This document shows, piece after piece, positions 16,232 through 24,061 of a stretch of DNA of 59,351 nt. The stretch covers positions 1 through 59,351 of the forward strand of contig NZ_CACSJM010000013.1 of assembly GCF_902706185.1 (NCBI RefSeq), in the 5' to 3' direction. The translations under genes were made by a program, and so were the position numbers. Under the pieces are notes generated by a model. It saw only the letters and a program-made list of their open reading frames with translations, made no database searches and was not told where the DNA came from. The first letter of the stretch is position 1. Every line of letters begins with the position of its first letter. The DNA is from Roseomonas sp. 18066. GTDB taxonomy: Bacteria > Pseudomonadota > Alphaproteobacteria > Acetobacterales > Acetobacteraceae.

Positions 16232-17328
16232 CCCGCAATGCGCTGCAGATCGCGCTGATGCCGGGCGATGGCATCGGCGTGGAGGTCACCGAGGCCTGCG
16301 TCGCGGTGCTGCGCCCGCTGGCCGCCCGCCACGGGCTGGGGCTGAATTTCGAGACGCTGCGCGCCGGCGCCATGGCCTATCGCGACACCGGCACGGCGAT
16401 GGACGAGGCCACCTTCGACCGCGCCAAGGCGTCGGATGCCATCCTGCTCGGCGCCATGGGCTGGCCGGGCATCCGCTATCCGGACGGCACCGAGATCGCG
16501 CCGCAGCTCGACCTGCGCTTCCGCCTCGGGCTTTTCGCCGGGGTCCGGCCGATCCGCGCCCTGCCCGGCCTGCCGACGGTGCTGGCCGATCCGCGGGCGA
16601 AGGACATCGATCTCGTCATCCTGCGCGAAAGCACCGAGGGGCTGTTCGCCGCGCGCGGCCGGGGCGAGATCATCGAGGATCGCGAGGCGCGCGACACCAT
16701 GGTGATCACGCGGGCCACGACCGAGCGGCTGTCGCATTTCGCCTTCGACCTGGCGCGGCGGCGGGCCGAGAAACGCGGCCGGCCGGGCAAGGTGACGCTG
16801 GTCGACAAGGCCAATGTCTTCACCGGCTTTGCCTTCATGCGGAAGATCTTCTACGAGGTCGCGGCCAAGCACGGCGATGTCGCCGCCGGCGACCATTATA
16901 TCGACGCCATGGCGCTGGACCTGCTGCGCCGTCCCTGGGCATTCGACGTGCTGCCGACCGAGAACATGTTCGGCGATATCCTGTCGGATCTCGGCGCCGG
17001 GCTGATCGGCGGGATGGGCTTCGCGCCCTCGGCCGATGTCGGCGACGGCCATGCCGTCTTCCAGCCGAGCCATGGCACCGCCCCCGATATCGCCGGCAAG
17101 GGTGTCGCCAACCCGACCGCCATGCTGCTCTCGGCGGCGATGATGCTGGACTGGCTGTCGAGCCGCGGCGCCGGCCCGGCCTGGGCCGAGGCGGCGGCCG
17201 AGCTGGAGGCGGCGGTCGACGCGGTCTTCGCTGGCGGGCTGCGCACCCCCGATATCGGCGGCAGCGCGGGCACGGCGGAAGTGGCGCGGGCGGTGCTGGA
17301 ACGGCTGCAGGAAGGGGCGCTGGCTTGA
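16222..17328 (+). CDS. Beta-decarboxylating dehydrogenase, isopropylmalate/tartrate/D-malate dehydrogenase family (368 aa)
   Basis: NAD-dependent metal enzyme of the isocitrate/isopropylmalate dehydrogenase family. The visible parts are LMPGDGIGVEVT at the start, the LRESTEGLF substrate loop, the YxxxAMALDLLRRP region, and the metal and nucleotide motifs DILSDLGAGLIGGMGFAPSADVG and QPSHGTAPDIAGKGVANPTA. The usual isopropylmalate-dehydrogenase partners (leuA, leuCD) are not adjacent; it sits instead with a regulator and an organic-acid binding protein. That favours tartrate or D-malate dehydrogenase, but the residues seen do not settle it. AGGAG lies 10 bp before the ATG. Confidence 0.85.
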   Translation: MALTRNALQIALMPGDGIGVEVTEACVAVLRPLAARHGLGLNFETLRAGAMAYRDTGTAMDEATFDRAKASDAILLGAMGWPGIRYPDGTEIAPQLDLRFRLGLFAGVRPIRALPGLPTVLADPRAKDIDLVILRESTEGLFAARGRGEIIEDREARDTMVITRATTERLSHFAFDLARRRAEKRGRPGKVTLVDKANVFTGFAFMRKIFYEVAAKHGDVAAGDHYIDAMALDLLRRPWAFDVLPTENMFGDILSDLGAGLIGGMGFAPSADVGDGHAVFQPSHGTAPDIAGKGVANPTAMLLSAAMMLDWLSSRGAGPAWAEAAAELEAAVDAVFAGGLRTPDIGGSAGTAEVARAVLERLQEGALA

Positions 17329-17333
17329 GCGGC

Positions 17334-17358
17334 GCCGCCCGGCACCGTGCCGGGCGGC
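17334..17358 (+). terminator. Hairpin after the dehydrogenase gene
   Basis: A perfect 11-bp stem (GCCGCCCGGCA / TGCCGGGCGGC) with a 3-nt loop begins 6 bp after the stop. It is followed by TCAAAAATT rather than a T-run. It isolates the regulator-dehydrogenase unit from the heptosyltransferase 100 bp downstream. Confidence 0.6.
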
Positions 17359-17459
17359 TCAAAAATTGCGCGCCGTGTCGGGCTTCCGCGTAATCACATT
17401 GCCCCGCCAGAATATTTTCGGCACAACTCGCGCCTTCGTGCGCGGGACAGGACGGCGGG

Positions 17460-18803
17460 ATGAGTGAGGAAAAGGCGAAGCCTGAGGTGTCGGCCCCGGC
17501 CTCGCCACCAGCGTCGGCACCGGTGTCCACCCCGGCGTCGGCGCCAACGTCGGCAGCGGCGCGCGCCAGCTATCTGCCGCCGGCCACGACGCCGGTGCTG
17601 CCCGGCCCGGCCGGCTTCCGCTTCGACTTCAACCAGGGCGCCCGGCTGATGCTGCCGCCGGGCACGCGGCGCGCCATCCGCCTGTGGGATGCCGATACCG
17701 GCAGCCTGCTGTTCCGCACCACCGGGGAAGGGCTGGTCATCAACTCGTCGAAGCGCTTCTTCGTGCGCTTCCGCATCGAGCTCTGGGACGGGCCGGATGA
17801 TTCCGGGCCGCCCGCCTTCACCCATGAATACGACGCGCGCGGGCGCGAGGTGCTGGTGCAGTTCCCGGTCGGCACGCTGGGCGACAGCCTGGCCTGGTTC
17901 CCCTATGCCGCCCGCTTCGCCGAGCAGCATGGCTGCCGCCTGACCTGCAGCCTGTCCGGGCTGATCATCCCGCTGCTGCGCGACGCTTATCCGCACATCA
18001 CCTTCATCACCCCGGAGGAGCTGGGCGAGCCCGGCCGGTGCGACCGCTTCTACGCCAGCTACTGCCTCGGCCTGTTCTTCGATGACCCGAAGAACGCCCT
18101 GCAGCCGACCGATTTCCGCATGGTCGGGCTGCACCGCACCGCCGGCTATATCCTGGGCGTCGACCCCTCCGAGGTGGCGCCGGCGATCAGCTTCCCCGAC
18201 CCCGGCCCGCCGATCGAGCAGCCCTATGTCTGCATCGCCGTGCAGTCCTCGACCCAGTGCAAGTACTGGAACAACCCCGAGGGCTGGCGCCGCGTCGTCA
18301 CCGCGCTGAAGGCGGCCGGCTTCCGCGTGGTCTGCATCGACCAGAAGCCGGTGCACGGCCAGGGCCTGGTCTGGAACCACATCCCGCATGGCGTCGAGGA
18401 CGAGACCGGCGACCGGCCGCTGGCCGAGCGCGCCCGCTGGCTGCGCCATGCCGCCTTCTTCATCGGCACCAGCTCGGGCCTCGCCTGGCTGGCCTGGGCG
18501 GCGGGCACGCCGGTGGTGATGATCAGCGGCTTCACCCACCCGACCAACGAGTTCACCACCCCCTATCGGGTGATCAACTGGCACGCCTGCAACAGCTGCT
18601 GGAACGACCCGAAGCACCGCTTCGACCACAAGGACTTCATGTGGTGCCCGCGCCATGCCGGCACGCCGCGGCAGTTCGAATGCTCGCGGCTGATCACCGC
18701 CGAGCAGGTGCTGTCGATCATCGCCCGCATCCCGGCCTGGCAGGCCATGCAGCAGAAGAACAAGACGGCGCCGGCGATCGCGGCCCTCGCCGCCGCGGAA
18801 TAA
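17460..18803 (+). CDS. Autotransporter strand-loop-strand O-heptosyltransferase, TibC/Aah (BAHT) family (447 aa)
   Basis: Cytoplasmic glycosyltransferase expected to move heptose from ADP-heptose to Ser/Thr of strand-loop-strand adhesin repeats. After a Pro/Ala-rich low-complexity tail (1-50) come VGTLGDSLAWFPYA (Asp142, candidate catalytic base) and STQCKYWNNPEGWR (Lys268, nucleotide-sugar site). The family's four-cysteine metal site is complete: Cys377, Cys380, Cys396 (FMWCPRH) and Cys408 (RQFECSR). It stands 12 bp upstream of a strand-loop-strand repeat protein, its likely substrate. Family members in E. coli glycosylate AIDA-I and TibA. Confidence 0.92.
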   Translation: MSEEKAKPEVSAPASPPASAPVSTPASAPTSAAARASYLPPATTPVLPGPAGFRFDFNQGARLMLPPGTRRAIRLWDADTGSLLFRTTGEGLVINSSKRFFVRFRIELWDGPDDSGPPAFTHEYDARGREVLVQFPVGTLGDSLAWFPYAARFAEQHGCRLTCSLSGLIIPLLRDAYPHITFITPEELGEPGRCDRFYASYCLGLFFDDPKNALQPTDFRMVGLHRTAGYILGVDPSEVAPAISFPDPGPPIEQPYVCIAVQSSTQCKYWNNPEGWRRVVTALKAAGFRVVCIDQKPVHGQGLVWNHIPHGVEDETGDRPLAERARWLRHAAFFIGTSSGLAWLAWAAGTPVVMISGFTHPTNEFTTPYRVINWHACNSCWNDPKHRFDHKDFMWCPRHAGTPRQFECSRLITAEQVLSIIARIPAWQAMQQKNKTAPAIAALAAAE

Positions 18804-18815
18804 GGGCAGGGAAGC

Positions 18816-20813
18816 ATGTCGGGCTCACAGACGGTCAGCGGCGGCGGCGTCGCGGTCAACAGCGCCGTGGGCTCGGCCTATGCTCTCCAGGAGCTGATCC
18901 TGGTCAGCGGCGGCGCCGCCTCCGGCACCACCGTCCATGGCGGCGGCACCGAGCGGGTCGATGCCGGCGGCCTGGCGAGCGCCACCCGCCTCTTCGAGGG
19001 CGGCACGCAGCAGGTCGAGGAGGGCGGCACCGCCTGGACCACCTCGGTCGGCGATGGCGGCAGCGCCACCATCGCCGGCAGCGCCGTCTCGGCCACCATC
19101 GACAGCGGCGGCCTGCAGGTCGTCGAATCCGGCGGCACCGCCTCGGCCAGCGAGATCCTGAGCGGCGGCGCCGAGCTGGTGCAGGGCGGCGAGAGCCTCG
19201 ACGCCACCATCCGCCTCGGCGGCCAGCAGGAGGTGGTGGACGGCCATGCCGGCGGCGCCGCGGTCTTCGGCAGCCAGACCATCACAGGCGACGGCGTCAC
19301 CGCCGGCAGCGCCACCGACACCAGCATCGGCGCCGGCGGCGTGCAGACCGTGGAGAATGATGGCGAGACCACCGGCACCGAGATCGCCTCCGGCGGCACG
19401 CAGGTGGTGCGCGACGACGGCTATGCCAGCGGCACGGTCATCGCCGGGGGCGGCGTGCAGCGGATCGAGGAATATGGCGGCGCCGAAGGGACGACCATCG
19501 CGTCCGGCGGCCTCCAGCAGGTCGGCGACCTCGGCTTCGTCGCCTATACCACGGTGGAATCGGGCGGCCTGCAGGAAGTGGGCAGCGGCGGCACCGCCAT
19601 CCTGACCACGCTGACCGGCGGGCGCCAGGACGTGCTGGCCGAGGGCAGCGCCGCCGGGACGGAGATCGTCGCCGGCACGCAGTATGTCGCCGGCTTCTCG
19701 GTGGCCACCATCATCCATGCCGGCGCGACGCAATATGTCCTGGATGGCGGCACCGCCTATCAGAACATCATGGAGGGGCTGTCCTATGTCTCCGCCGGCG
19801 GCCTGGCCGGGCAGAACGCCATAGGCCATGGCGGGCGGCAGGTCATCCTGTCGGGCGGCATCGGCTCGGACACCGAGATCCATTCCGGCGGCACCCAGGT
19901 CATCGAGGCCGGCGGCACGGCGACCGGCTGGATCGAGCTGGTCGGCACCGGCGCCACCCTGCAGCTCGACACGCCGGAGACGCTGGGCAGGGGGCTGACC
20001 ATCAGCGGCCTGTCCTATGGCGACCGCATCGACCTGCAGGGGCTGACCTATCATTCCGCGATGGTCGCGCAATGGGATGCGGCGACCAACCTGCTGACGG
20101 TGACCGACGGCGCCACGACCTACACCCTGGCGCTGGCCGGCAGCTACACCCAGGACCAGTTCGCGCTGTCCGAGGACGGCAGCGACGGCTCGGTGATGAT
20201 GGCCGCCACCTGCTACGCCTCCGGCACGCTGATCATGACGATCAGCGGCGCCGCCCCGATCGACACGCTGCGCCCCGGCGACCTGGTCACCACCGTCGAC
20301 CCTATGGGCCTCGCCGCGCAGCCGGTGCGCTGGATCGGCATCCAGACGGTGATGAAGCGCTTCGCCGACCCGCTGCAGGCCTATCCGGTGCGGATCCGCG
20401 CAGGCGCCCTGGCCGAGGGGCTGCCCGCGCGCGACCTGCTGCTGTCGCCCGACCATGCCATCCGGCTGGACGGGCTGCTGGTGCAGGCCGGCGCCCTGGT
20501 CAATGGAAGCTCGATCGCCCGGCTGGCCGCCGCCGAGCTGCCGGAGCGGTTCTCCTACTATCATATCGAGCTGCCCGGGCATGCGCTGGTGCTGGCCGAG
20601 GGGGTCGCGGGCGAGAGCTTCGTCGACAATGTCACCCGCCGCCGCTTCGACAATTTTTCCGAGTTCGCCGCGCTGCATGGCGAGGCCGGGCCGCCGATCC
20701 CCGAGCTGCCGCTGCCACGGGTGAAATCGGCCCGCCAGCTGCCCGCCGCGCTGCGCGACCGGCTGGCGGCACGCGCCGCCACGCTGGAGGCCGGCGCCGC
20801 CGCGGCCGCCTGA
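18816..20813 (+). CDS. Strand-loop-strand (AIDA-like) repeat protein with C-terminal Hint domain (665 aa)
   Basis: Residues 1-400 are about 18 imperfect repeats of roughly 19-20 residues, of the form GT.I.SGG.Q.V..GG.A, as in AIDA-I/TibA passenger domains. A linker (about 400-465) with RIDLQGL and a DGATTYTLAL strand leads to a Hint domain (Hint_2 type). The Hint domain begins at Cys466 (CYASGTLIMT) and includes LRPGDLVTTVD, PVRWIGIQTV, LLLSPDHAIRLDG and YYHIELPGHALVLAEG. There is no Sec signal peptide and no autotransporter beta-barrel. AGGGAAGC precedes the ATG. It probably forms a heptosylated surface or secreted protein whose export route is not evident. Confidence 0.88.
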   Translation: MSGSQTVSGGGVAVNSAVGSAYALQELILVSGGAASGTTVHGGGTERVDAGGLASATRLFEGGTQQVEEGGTAWTTSVGDGGSATIAGSAVSATIDSGGLQVVESGGTASASEILSGGAELVQGGESLDATIRLGGQQEVVDGHAGGAAVFGSQTITGDGVTAGSATDTSIGAGGVQTVENDGETTGTEIASGGTQVVRDDGYASGTVIAGGGVQRIEEYGGAEGTTIASGGLQQVGDLGFVAYTTVESGGLQEVGSGGTAILTTLTGGRQDVLAEGSAAGTEIVAGTQYVAGFSVATIIHAGATQYVLDGGTAYQNIMEGLSYVSAGGLAGQNAIGHGGRQVILSGGIGSDTEIHSGGTQVIEAGGTATGWIELVGTGATLQLDTPETLGRGLTISGLSYGDRIDLQGLTYHSAMVAQWDAATNLLTVTDGATTYTLALAGSYTQDQFALSEDGSDGSVMMAATCYASGTLIMTISGAAPIDTLRPGDLVTTVDPMGLAAQPVRWIGIQTVMKRFADPLQAYPVRIRAGALAEGLPARDLLLSPDHAIRLDGLLVQAGALVNGSSIARLAAAELPERFSYYHIELPGHALVLAEGVAGESFVDNVTRRRFDNFSEFAALHGEAGPPIPELPLPRVKSARQLPAALRDRLAARAATLEAGAAAAA

Positions 20814-20874
20814 GGCCCAGCCTCGCCACAGCCTCGCCGGGAAGCGACTTCACGGGGCGGAAAACTGCGCTAGC

Positions 20875-20958
20875 ATGCCGTTTCTGCTCCTCGAGGTCGG
20901 TCCGGAAGGGAAGCCCAGCTTGAGCGCCAGCATTGCCACCCGCAGGACCGTCGGATGA
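20875..20958 (+). CDS. Possible 27-residue leader-like ORF coupled to the next gene
   Basis: ATG at 20875 opens a 27-codon frame (starting MPFLLLEVG) whose TGA overlaps the ATG of the following 103-aa gene as ATGA (20955-20958). No good ribosome-binding site is visible. The exact overlap is suggestive, but the call rests on that alone. Confidence 0.25.
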   Translation: MPFLLLEVGPEGKPSLSASIATRRTVG

Positions 20959-21266
20959 GCCCGGAGGCGCCGCCGGCACCCGCCCTCGGGGTCGCCAGCC
21001 TCAGCCGGGCGCGCGAGGACCGGCTCTGGGCCGTCGTCGCCGCCATCGGCCGCCGCACCCGCATCGCCGAGATCTATCCCAGCCGCGCCGCGGCGGATGC
21101 CGACCGCAGCTGGCGCGAGCAGCAGATCCGCGCCTATGCCGGCTTCCTGCGCAGCTCGAGCATGCCGATGCCCAGCTACAGCGTGGCGCCGATCCGCCGC
21201 GCCGACCTACCGCGCGGCTGGCGCCCGCTGCCGGCGCTCGGCTTCCTGCGCGGGCAGTTCAGCTAG
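20955..21266 (+). CDS. Hypothetical protein (103 aa)
   Basis: I recognise no family. The protein is basic and soluble-looking, with an Arg-rich centre (AIGRRTRIAEIYPSRAAADADRSWREQQIRAYAGFLRSS) and a Pro/Arg-rich tail ending RGQFS. The tail resembles an exposed, unstructured end. AGGA lies 7-10 bp before the ATG. It follows the Hint protein by 141 bp on the same strand and converges with an enoyl-CoA-hydratase-like gene. Codon usage fits its neighbours, so it is probably real. Any link to the adhesin is inferred from proximity only. Confidence 0.55.
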   Translation: MSPEAPPAPALGVASLSRAREDRLWAVVAAIGRRTRIAEIYPSRAAADADRSWREQQIRAYAGFLRSSSMPMPSYSVAPIRRADLPRGWRPLPALGFLRGQFS

Positions 21267-21299
21267 CAGGATGGCCCCGGGCTGCGGCCGCCGGCCGCC

Positions 21300-22097
21300 T
21301 CAGCGCCCTTCGAAGCGGGGCTCGCGCTTGCCCAGGAAGGCGTCGCGGCCTTCCTGGAAGTCTTCCGTGGTGTAGAGCAGGCCCTGGAAATCGGCCTCGG
21401 CGGCCAGCGATTCGGCCAGCGTGCCGGTCGAGCGGTTCAGCAGCGTCTTGGCCAGGGCATTGGACAGCGGCGCCCGGGCGGCGATCTGCCGGGCCAGGAC
21501 CCGCGCCGCCGCCAGCGCCTGGCCGGGCTCGGCGAGCTGGTCGACCAGGCCGAGCGACGCCGCCTCCTCCGCCCCCATCGGCGCGCCGACCAGCATGACG
21601 CGCTTGGCCCGCCCCAGCCCCATCCGCCGCTGCAGCGTCCAGGCCAGGCCCAGATCCGGCACCAGCCCGACCCGGTTGAAGGAGCAGGTGAAGACCGCCG
21701 CGCGCGAGGCGACGACGATGTCGCAGGCGGCGGCGACCGAGATGCCGGCGCCGGCGGCATGGCCTTCGACCGCGGCGATCACCGGCTTCTCGCCCTCGGC
21801 CAGCAGGCGGATCATGCGGTGGCCCCAGTGCAGGCGCGCGCGGCCGCCCATGCCGGTGATGCCCTGCATGCCGGCGATGTCGCCGCCGGCGCAGAAATGC
21901 CCGCCCTCGCCGGTCAGCACGATGGCGCGGATCTCGGGGTTGCCCAGCGCCGCCTCCAGATGCGCCATCATCGCCTCGCGCAGCGCCGGCGCCAGCGCGT
22001 TGCGGCGGCGCGGATAGGACATGGCGAGCTCCAGCACGCCATCGTCCAGGCGGGCATGGGTGGTGGCCTCCGCGGCCTCGGCGGCATTCTTGTCCAT
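21300..22097 (-). CDS. Enoyl-CoA hydratase/isomerase-fold protein (265 aa)
   Basis: Crotonase-fold enzyme with both oxyanion-hole segments: GEGGHFCAGGDIAGM and VEGHAAGAGISVAAACDIVVAS. Neither catalytic glutamate of rat enoyl-CoA hydratase is recognisable at the equivalent places. CSFNRVGLVP stands where PEI is expected, and GRAKRVML where LAMEM is expected. Simple hydration is therefore doubtful, and isomerisation, hydrolysis or another CoA-ester reaction is possible. The ATG at 22097 has GGAGGAAACA just before it and is better than the track-like extension to 22148. It is the last gene of a minus-strand operon, 47 bp after the SDR. Confidence 0.87.
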   Translation of the reverse strand: MDKNAAEAAEATTHARLDDGVLELAMSYPRRRNALAPALREAMMAHLEAALGNPEIRAIVLTGEGGHFCAGGDIAGMQGITGMGGRARLHWGHRMIRLLAEGEKPVIAAVEGHAAGAGISVAAACDIVVASRAAVFTCSFNRVGLVPDLGLAWTLQRRMGLGRAKRVMLVGAPMGAEEAASLGLVDQLAEPGQALAAARVLARQIAARAPLSNALAKTLLNRSTGTLAESLAAEADFQGLLYTTEDFQEGRDAFLGKREPRFEGR

Positions 22098-22144
22098 TGT
22101 TTCCTCCGTGTCGGCGGCGAGGCTAGACGCAGACGCCGCGCCCG

Positions 22145-22927
22145 TCACACCCCGCGGCTCAAGCCCCCATCCACCGCGATGGCCTGGCCGGTGACATAGG
22201 CCGCGACCGGGCTGGCCAGGAAAGACACCATGGCGGCCACCTCGGCCGGCGTGCTGAGCCGGCCCATCGGGATATCGGCCGCGACGCGGGCCAGCACCTC
22301 GGCCTCCGAAATGCCCTCATCCGCCGCCATCTGCTTCGCCCGCGACTGCCAGAGCGGCGTCAGCGCCCGCCCCGGCGAGACGCTGTTCACCGCGATGCCC
22401 TCCGGCGCCAGTTCCAGCGACAGCGTTTTCGCCAGCGCCAGCACCCCGGCCTTGTGCACGTTGGAGACCACCTGATGCGCGGTCGGCTGCCGGGCCGAGA
22501 CGGCGCCCAGCAGCACCACCCGCGCATCGCCCGCCGCGCGCAGCATCGGCAGCAGCGCGCGCACCGCCCGCACCGTGCCCAGGATGTTGAACTCGTAGTT
22601 TTCCAGCCAGGCCTCGTCGGAGAGCTCGGCGAAGGCGCTGCGCCGGCTGCCCCCGGCGGCGCAGACCAGGGCATGCAGCGGCAGCCCGCCCAGGCGCTCG
22701 ACCAGGCCAGCGAGCGAGGCCGGGTCGGACTGGTCGCAGACCAGCGTCTCCGGCGCGCTGCCCGCCTCGGCCATCAGCGTGGCGGCGGCGCTGGCCAGGC
22801 GGGCGGGGTCGCGCCCGGCGATGGCGACCCGCGCCCCCTCCCGCAGCAATTGCCCGGCGGTCGCCAGGCCGATGCCGGAGGAGCCGCCGATCACCAGGGC
22901 GAAGCGCCCCTGCATGCCCAGATCCAT
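22145..22927 (-). CDS. Short-chain dehydrogenase/reductase (260 aa)
   Basis: SDR with GGSSGIGLA cofactor motif near residues 14-22 and the VCAAGGSR segment in place of NNAG. The active-site region is unusual: HQVVSNVHKAGVLALAK, where the expected Tyr of YxxxK appears replaced (N-V-H-K). The SDR C-terminus VTGQAIAVDGGLS is normal. The missing tyrosine would weaken classical oxidoreductase activity. It starts 4 bp after the TctC stop and is probably cotranscribed with that gene and the two crotonase-fold genes. Substrate is unknown, perhaps a beta-hydroxyacyl-CoA. Confidence 0.85.
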   Translation of the reverse strand: MDLGMQGRFALVIGGSSGIGLATAGQLLREGARVAIAGRDPARLASAAATLMAEAGSAPETLVCDQSDPASLAGLVERLGGLPLHALVCAAGGSRRSAFAELSDEAWLENYEFNILGTVRAVRALLPMLRAAGDARVVLLGAVSARQPTAHQVVSNVHKAGVLALAKTLSLELAPEGIAVNSVSPGRALTPLWQSRAKQMAADEGISEAEVLARVAADIPMGRLSTPAEVAAMVSFLASPVAAYVTGQAIAVDGGLSRGV

Positions 22928-22931
22928 TCGA

Positions 22932-23915
22932 TCACTCCACCTTGGCGCCGGTGGCCCGCACGATGGGCGCCCATTTTTCGGTCTCGACCTTGATGAAGGT
23001 CGCGAGCTCCGCAGGCGTGCTCAGCAGCGGCTCCACCCCCTGCCCTTCCAGGGCGGCGGCGACATCGGGGTCGGCCAGGGCCTCGCGCATCACCGCGTTC
23101 ATCCGGGCGACGATGGCCGGCGGCAGGCCCTTCGGCCCGACCAGCGCGTACCAGTTCTGCACCTCGTAGCCCGGCAGCGTCTCGGCCACCGTCGGCAGCT
23201 CGGGGCGCGCCTTGATGCGCTGCGCCGTCGGCACCGCCAGCAGCCGCAGCCGCCCGGCCTGCACCTGCGGCAGGGCGGTGGGCGCGGTGGAGAAGGCATA
23301 GTCGACCTTGCCGCTCATCAGGTCGGTCATCATCGGCCCGCCGCCGCGATAGGGCACATGGACCGTCTTCACCCCCGCCATCTGGTCGAGCAGCGCGCCC
23401 GCCAGGTGCCCCGCGCCGCCGATGCCGGAGGAGCCATAGGTGATGGTCTCCGGCGCCGCCTTGGCCGCGGCGATCAGCTCGGCGACGCTCTTCCACGGCC
23501 GGTCGACCGGCACCACCAGCACGTTCAGCACATTGCCCGACATGGCGATCGGCGTCAGGTCGGCCTGCGGGTCGAAGGGCATGCTGGCATAGAGGCTGGG
23601 ATTGATCGCCAGCGCGCCGATGGTGCCCATCAGGAAGGTGGCGCCATCGGGCGGCGAGCGCACCACGATCTCGGTGGCGAGATTCCCGCCGGCGCCGGGG
23701 CGGTTCTCGATCAGCACCGGCTGGCCGAGCAGCGCGGTCAGCCGCGGCTGCATCACCCGGGTGCTGATGTCGGTGGCGCCGCCGGCGGCGAAGCCGACGA
23801 CGATGCGGATCGGCTTGCTGGGCCAGCTTTCCTGGGCCCTGAGCAGCCCGGGCCTGGCCAGGGAAAGGCCAAGCCCCCCCAGCCCAGCGCCCAGCAGGGT
23901 GCGGCGGTCGATCAT
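22932..23915 (-). CDS. TctC/Bug-family periplasmic substrate-binding protein (327 aa)
   Basis: Signal-anchored start MIDRRTLLGAGLGGLGLSLA (Tat-like RR at 4-5), then WPSKPIRIVVGFAAGGATDISTRV. The Bug-family pocket block follows: VHVPYRGGGPMMTDLMSGKVDYAFS. It lies inside an operon of CoA-ester enzymes, which suggests uptake of an organic or fatty acid that is then activated (inference). No TctA/TctB membrane genes are nearby. The upstream gap to the crotonase gene contains a long inverted repeat. Confidence 0.9.
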   Translation of the reverse strand: MIDRRTLLGAGLGGLGLSLARPGLLRAQESWPSKPIRIVVGFAAGGATDISTRVMQPRLTALLGQPVLIENRPGAGGNLATEIVVRSPPDGATFLMGTIGALAINPSLYASMPFDPQADLTPIAMSGNVLNVLVVPVDRPWKSVAELIAAAKAAPETITYGSSGIGGAGHLAGALLDQMAGVKTVHVPYRGGGPMMTDLMSGKVDYAFSTAPTALPQVQAGRLRLLAVPTAQRIKARPELPTVAETLPGYEVQNWYALVGPKGLPPAIVARMNAVMREALADPDVAAALEGQGVEPLLSTPAELATFIKVETEKWAPIVRATGAKVE

Positions 23916-23987
23916 CGGACTTCCTCCTCGACGGCCGCGGCCGGGCCCGTCTGTCGCGGGTCCTCTGGCCGGGCCGGATCCCTTGAG

Positions 23988-24061
23988 CCGGGAGCGTGGC
24001 TGAGCCTGTGATGCACGCCTTTCGGCGAGGCCGCCTCAGGCGATCACAGGCTAGCTCCCGG
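23988..24061 (-). repeat. Long two-part inverted repeat between the crotonase gene and tctC
   Basis: CCGGGAGC (23988-23995) plus AGCCTGTGAT (24003-24012) pair with ATCACAGGCT (24043-24052) plus GCTCCCGG (24054-24061). The loop itself can fold (GCCTTTCGGC). The right arm includes the TAG stop of the crotonase gene. It probably acts as a terminator or an mRNA-stabilising structure separating expression of that gene from tctC. Confidence 0.65.

Noticed and set aside
18816..20100. Possible CRISPR or DNA-level tandem array in the repeat-rich gene
   Set aside because: The periodicity is at protein level (about 19-20 residues) with diverged nucleotides and no unique spacers of constant length; it is the strand-loop-strand repeat domain.
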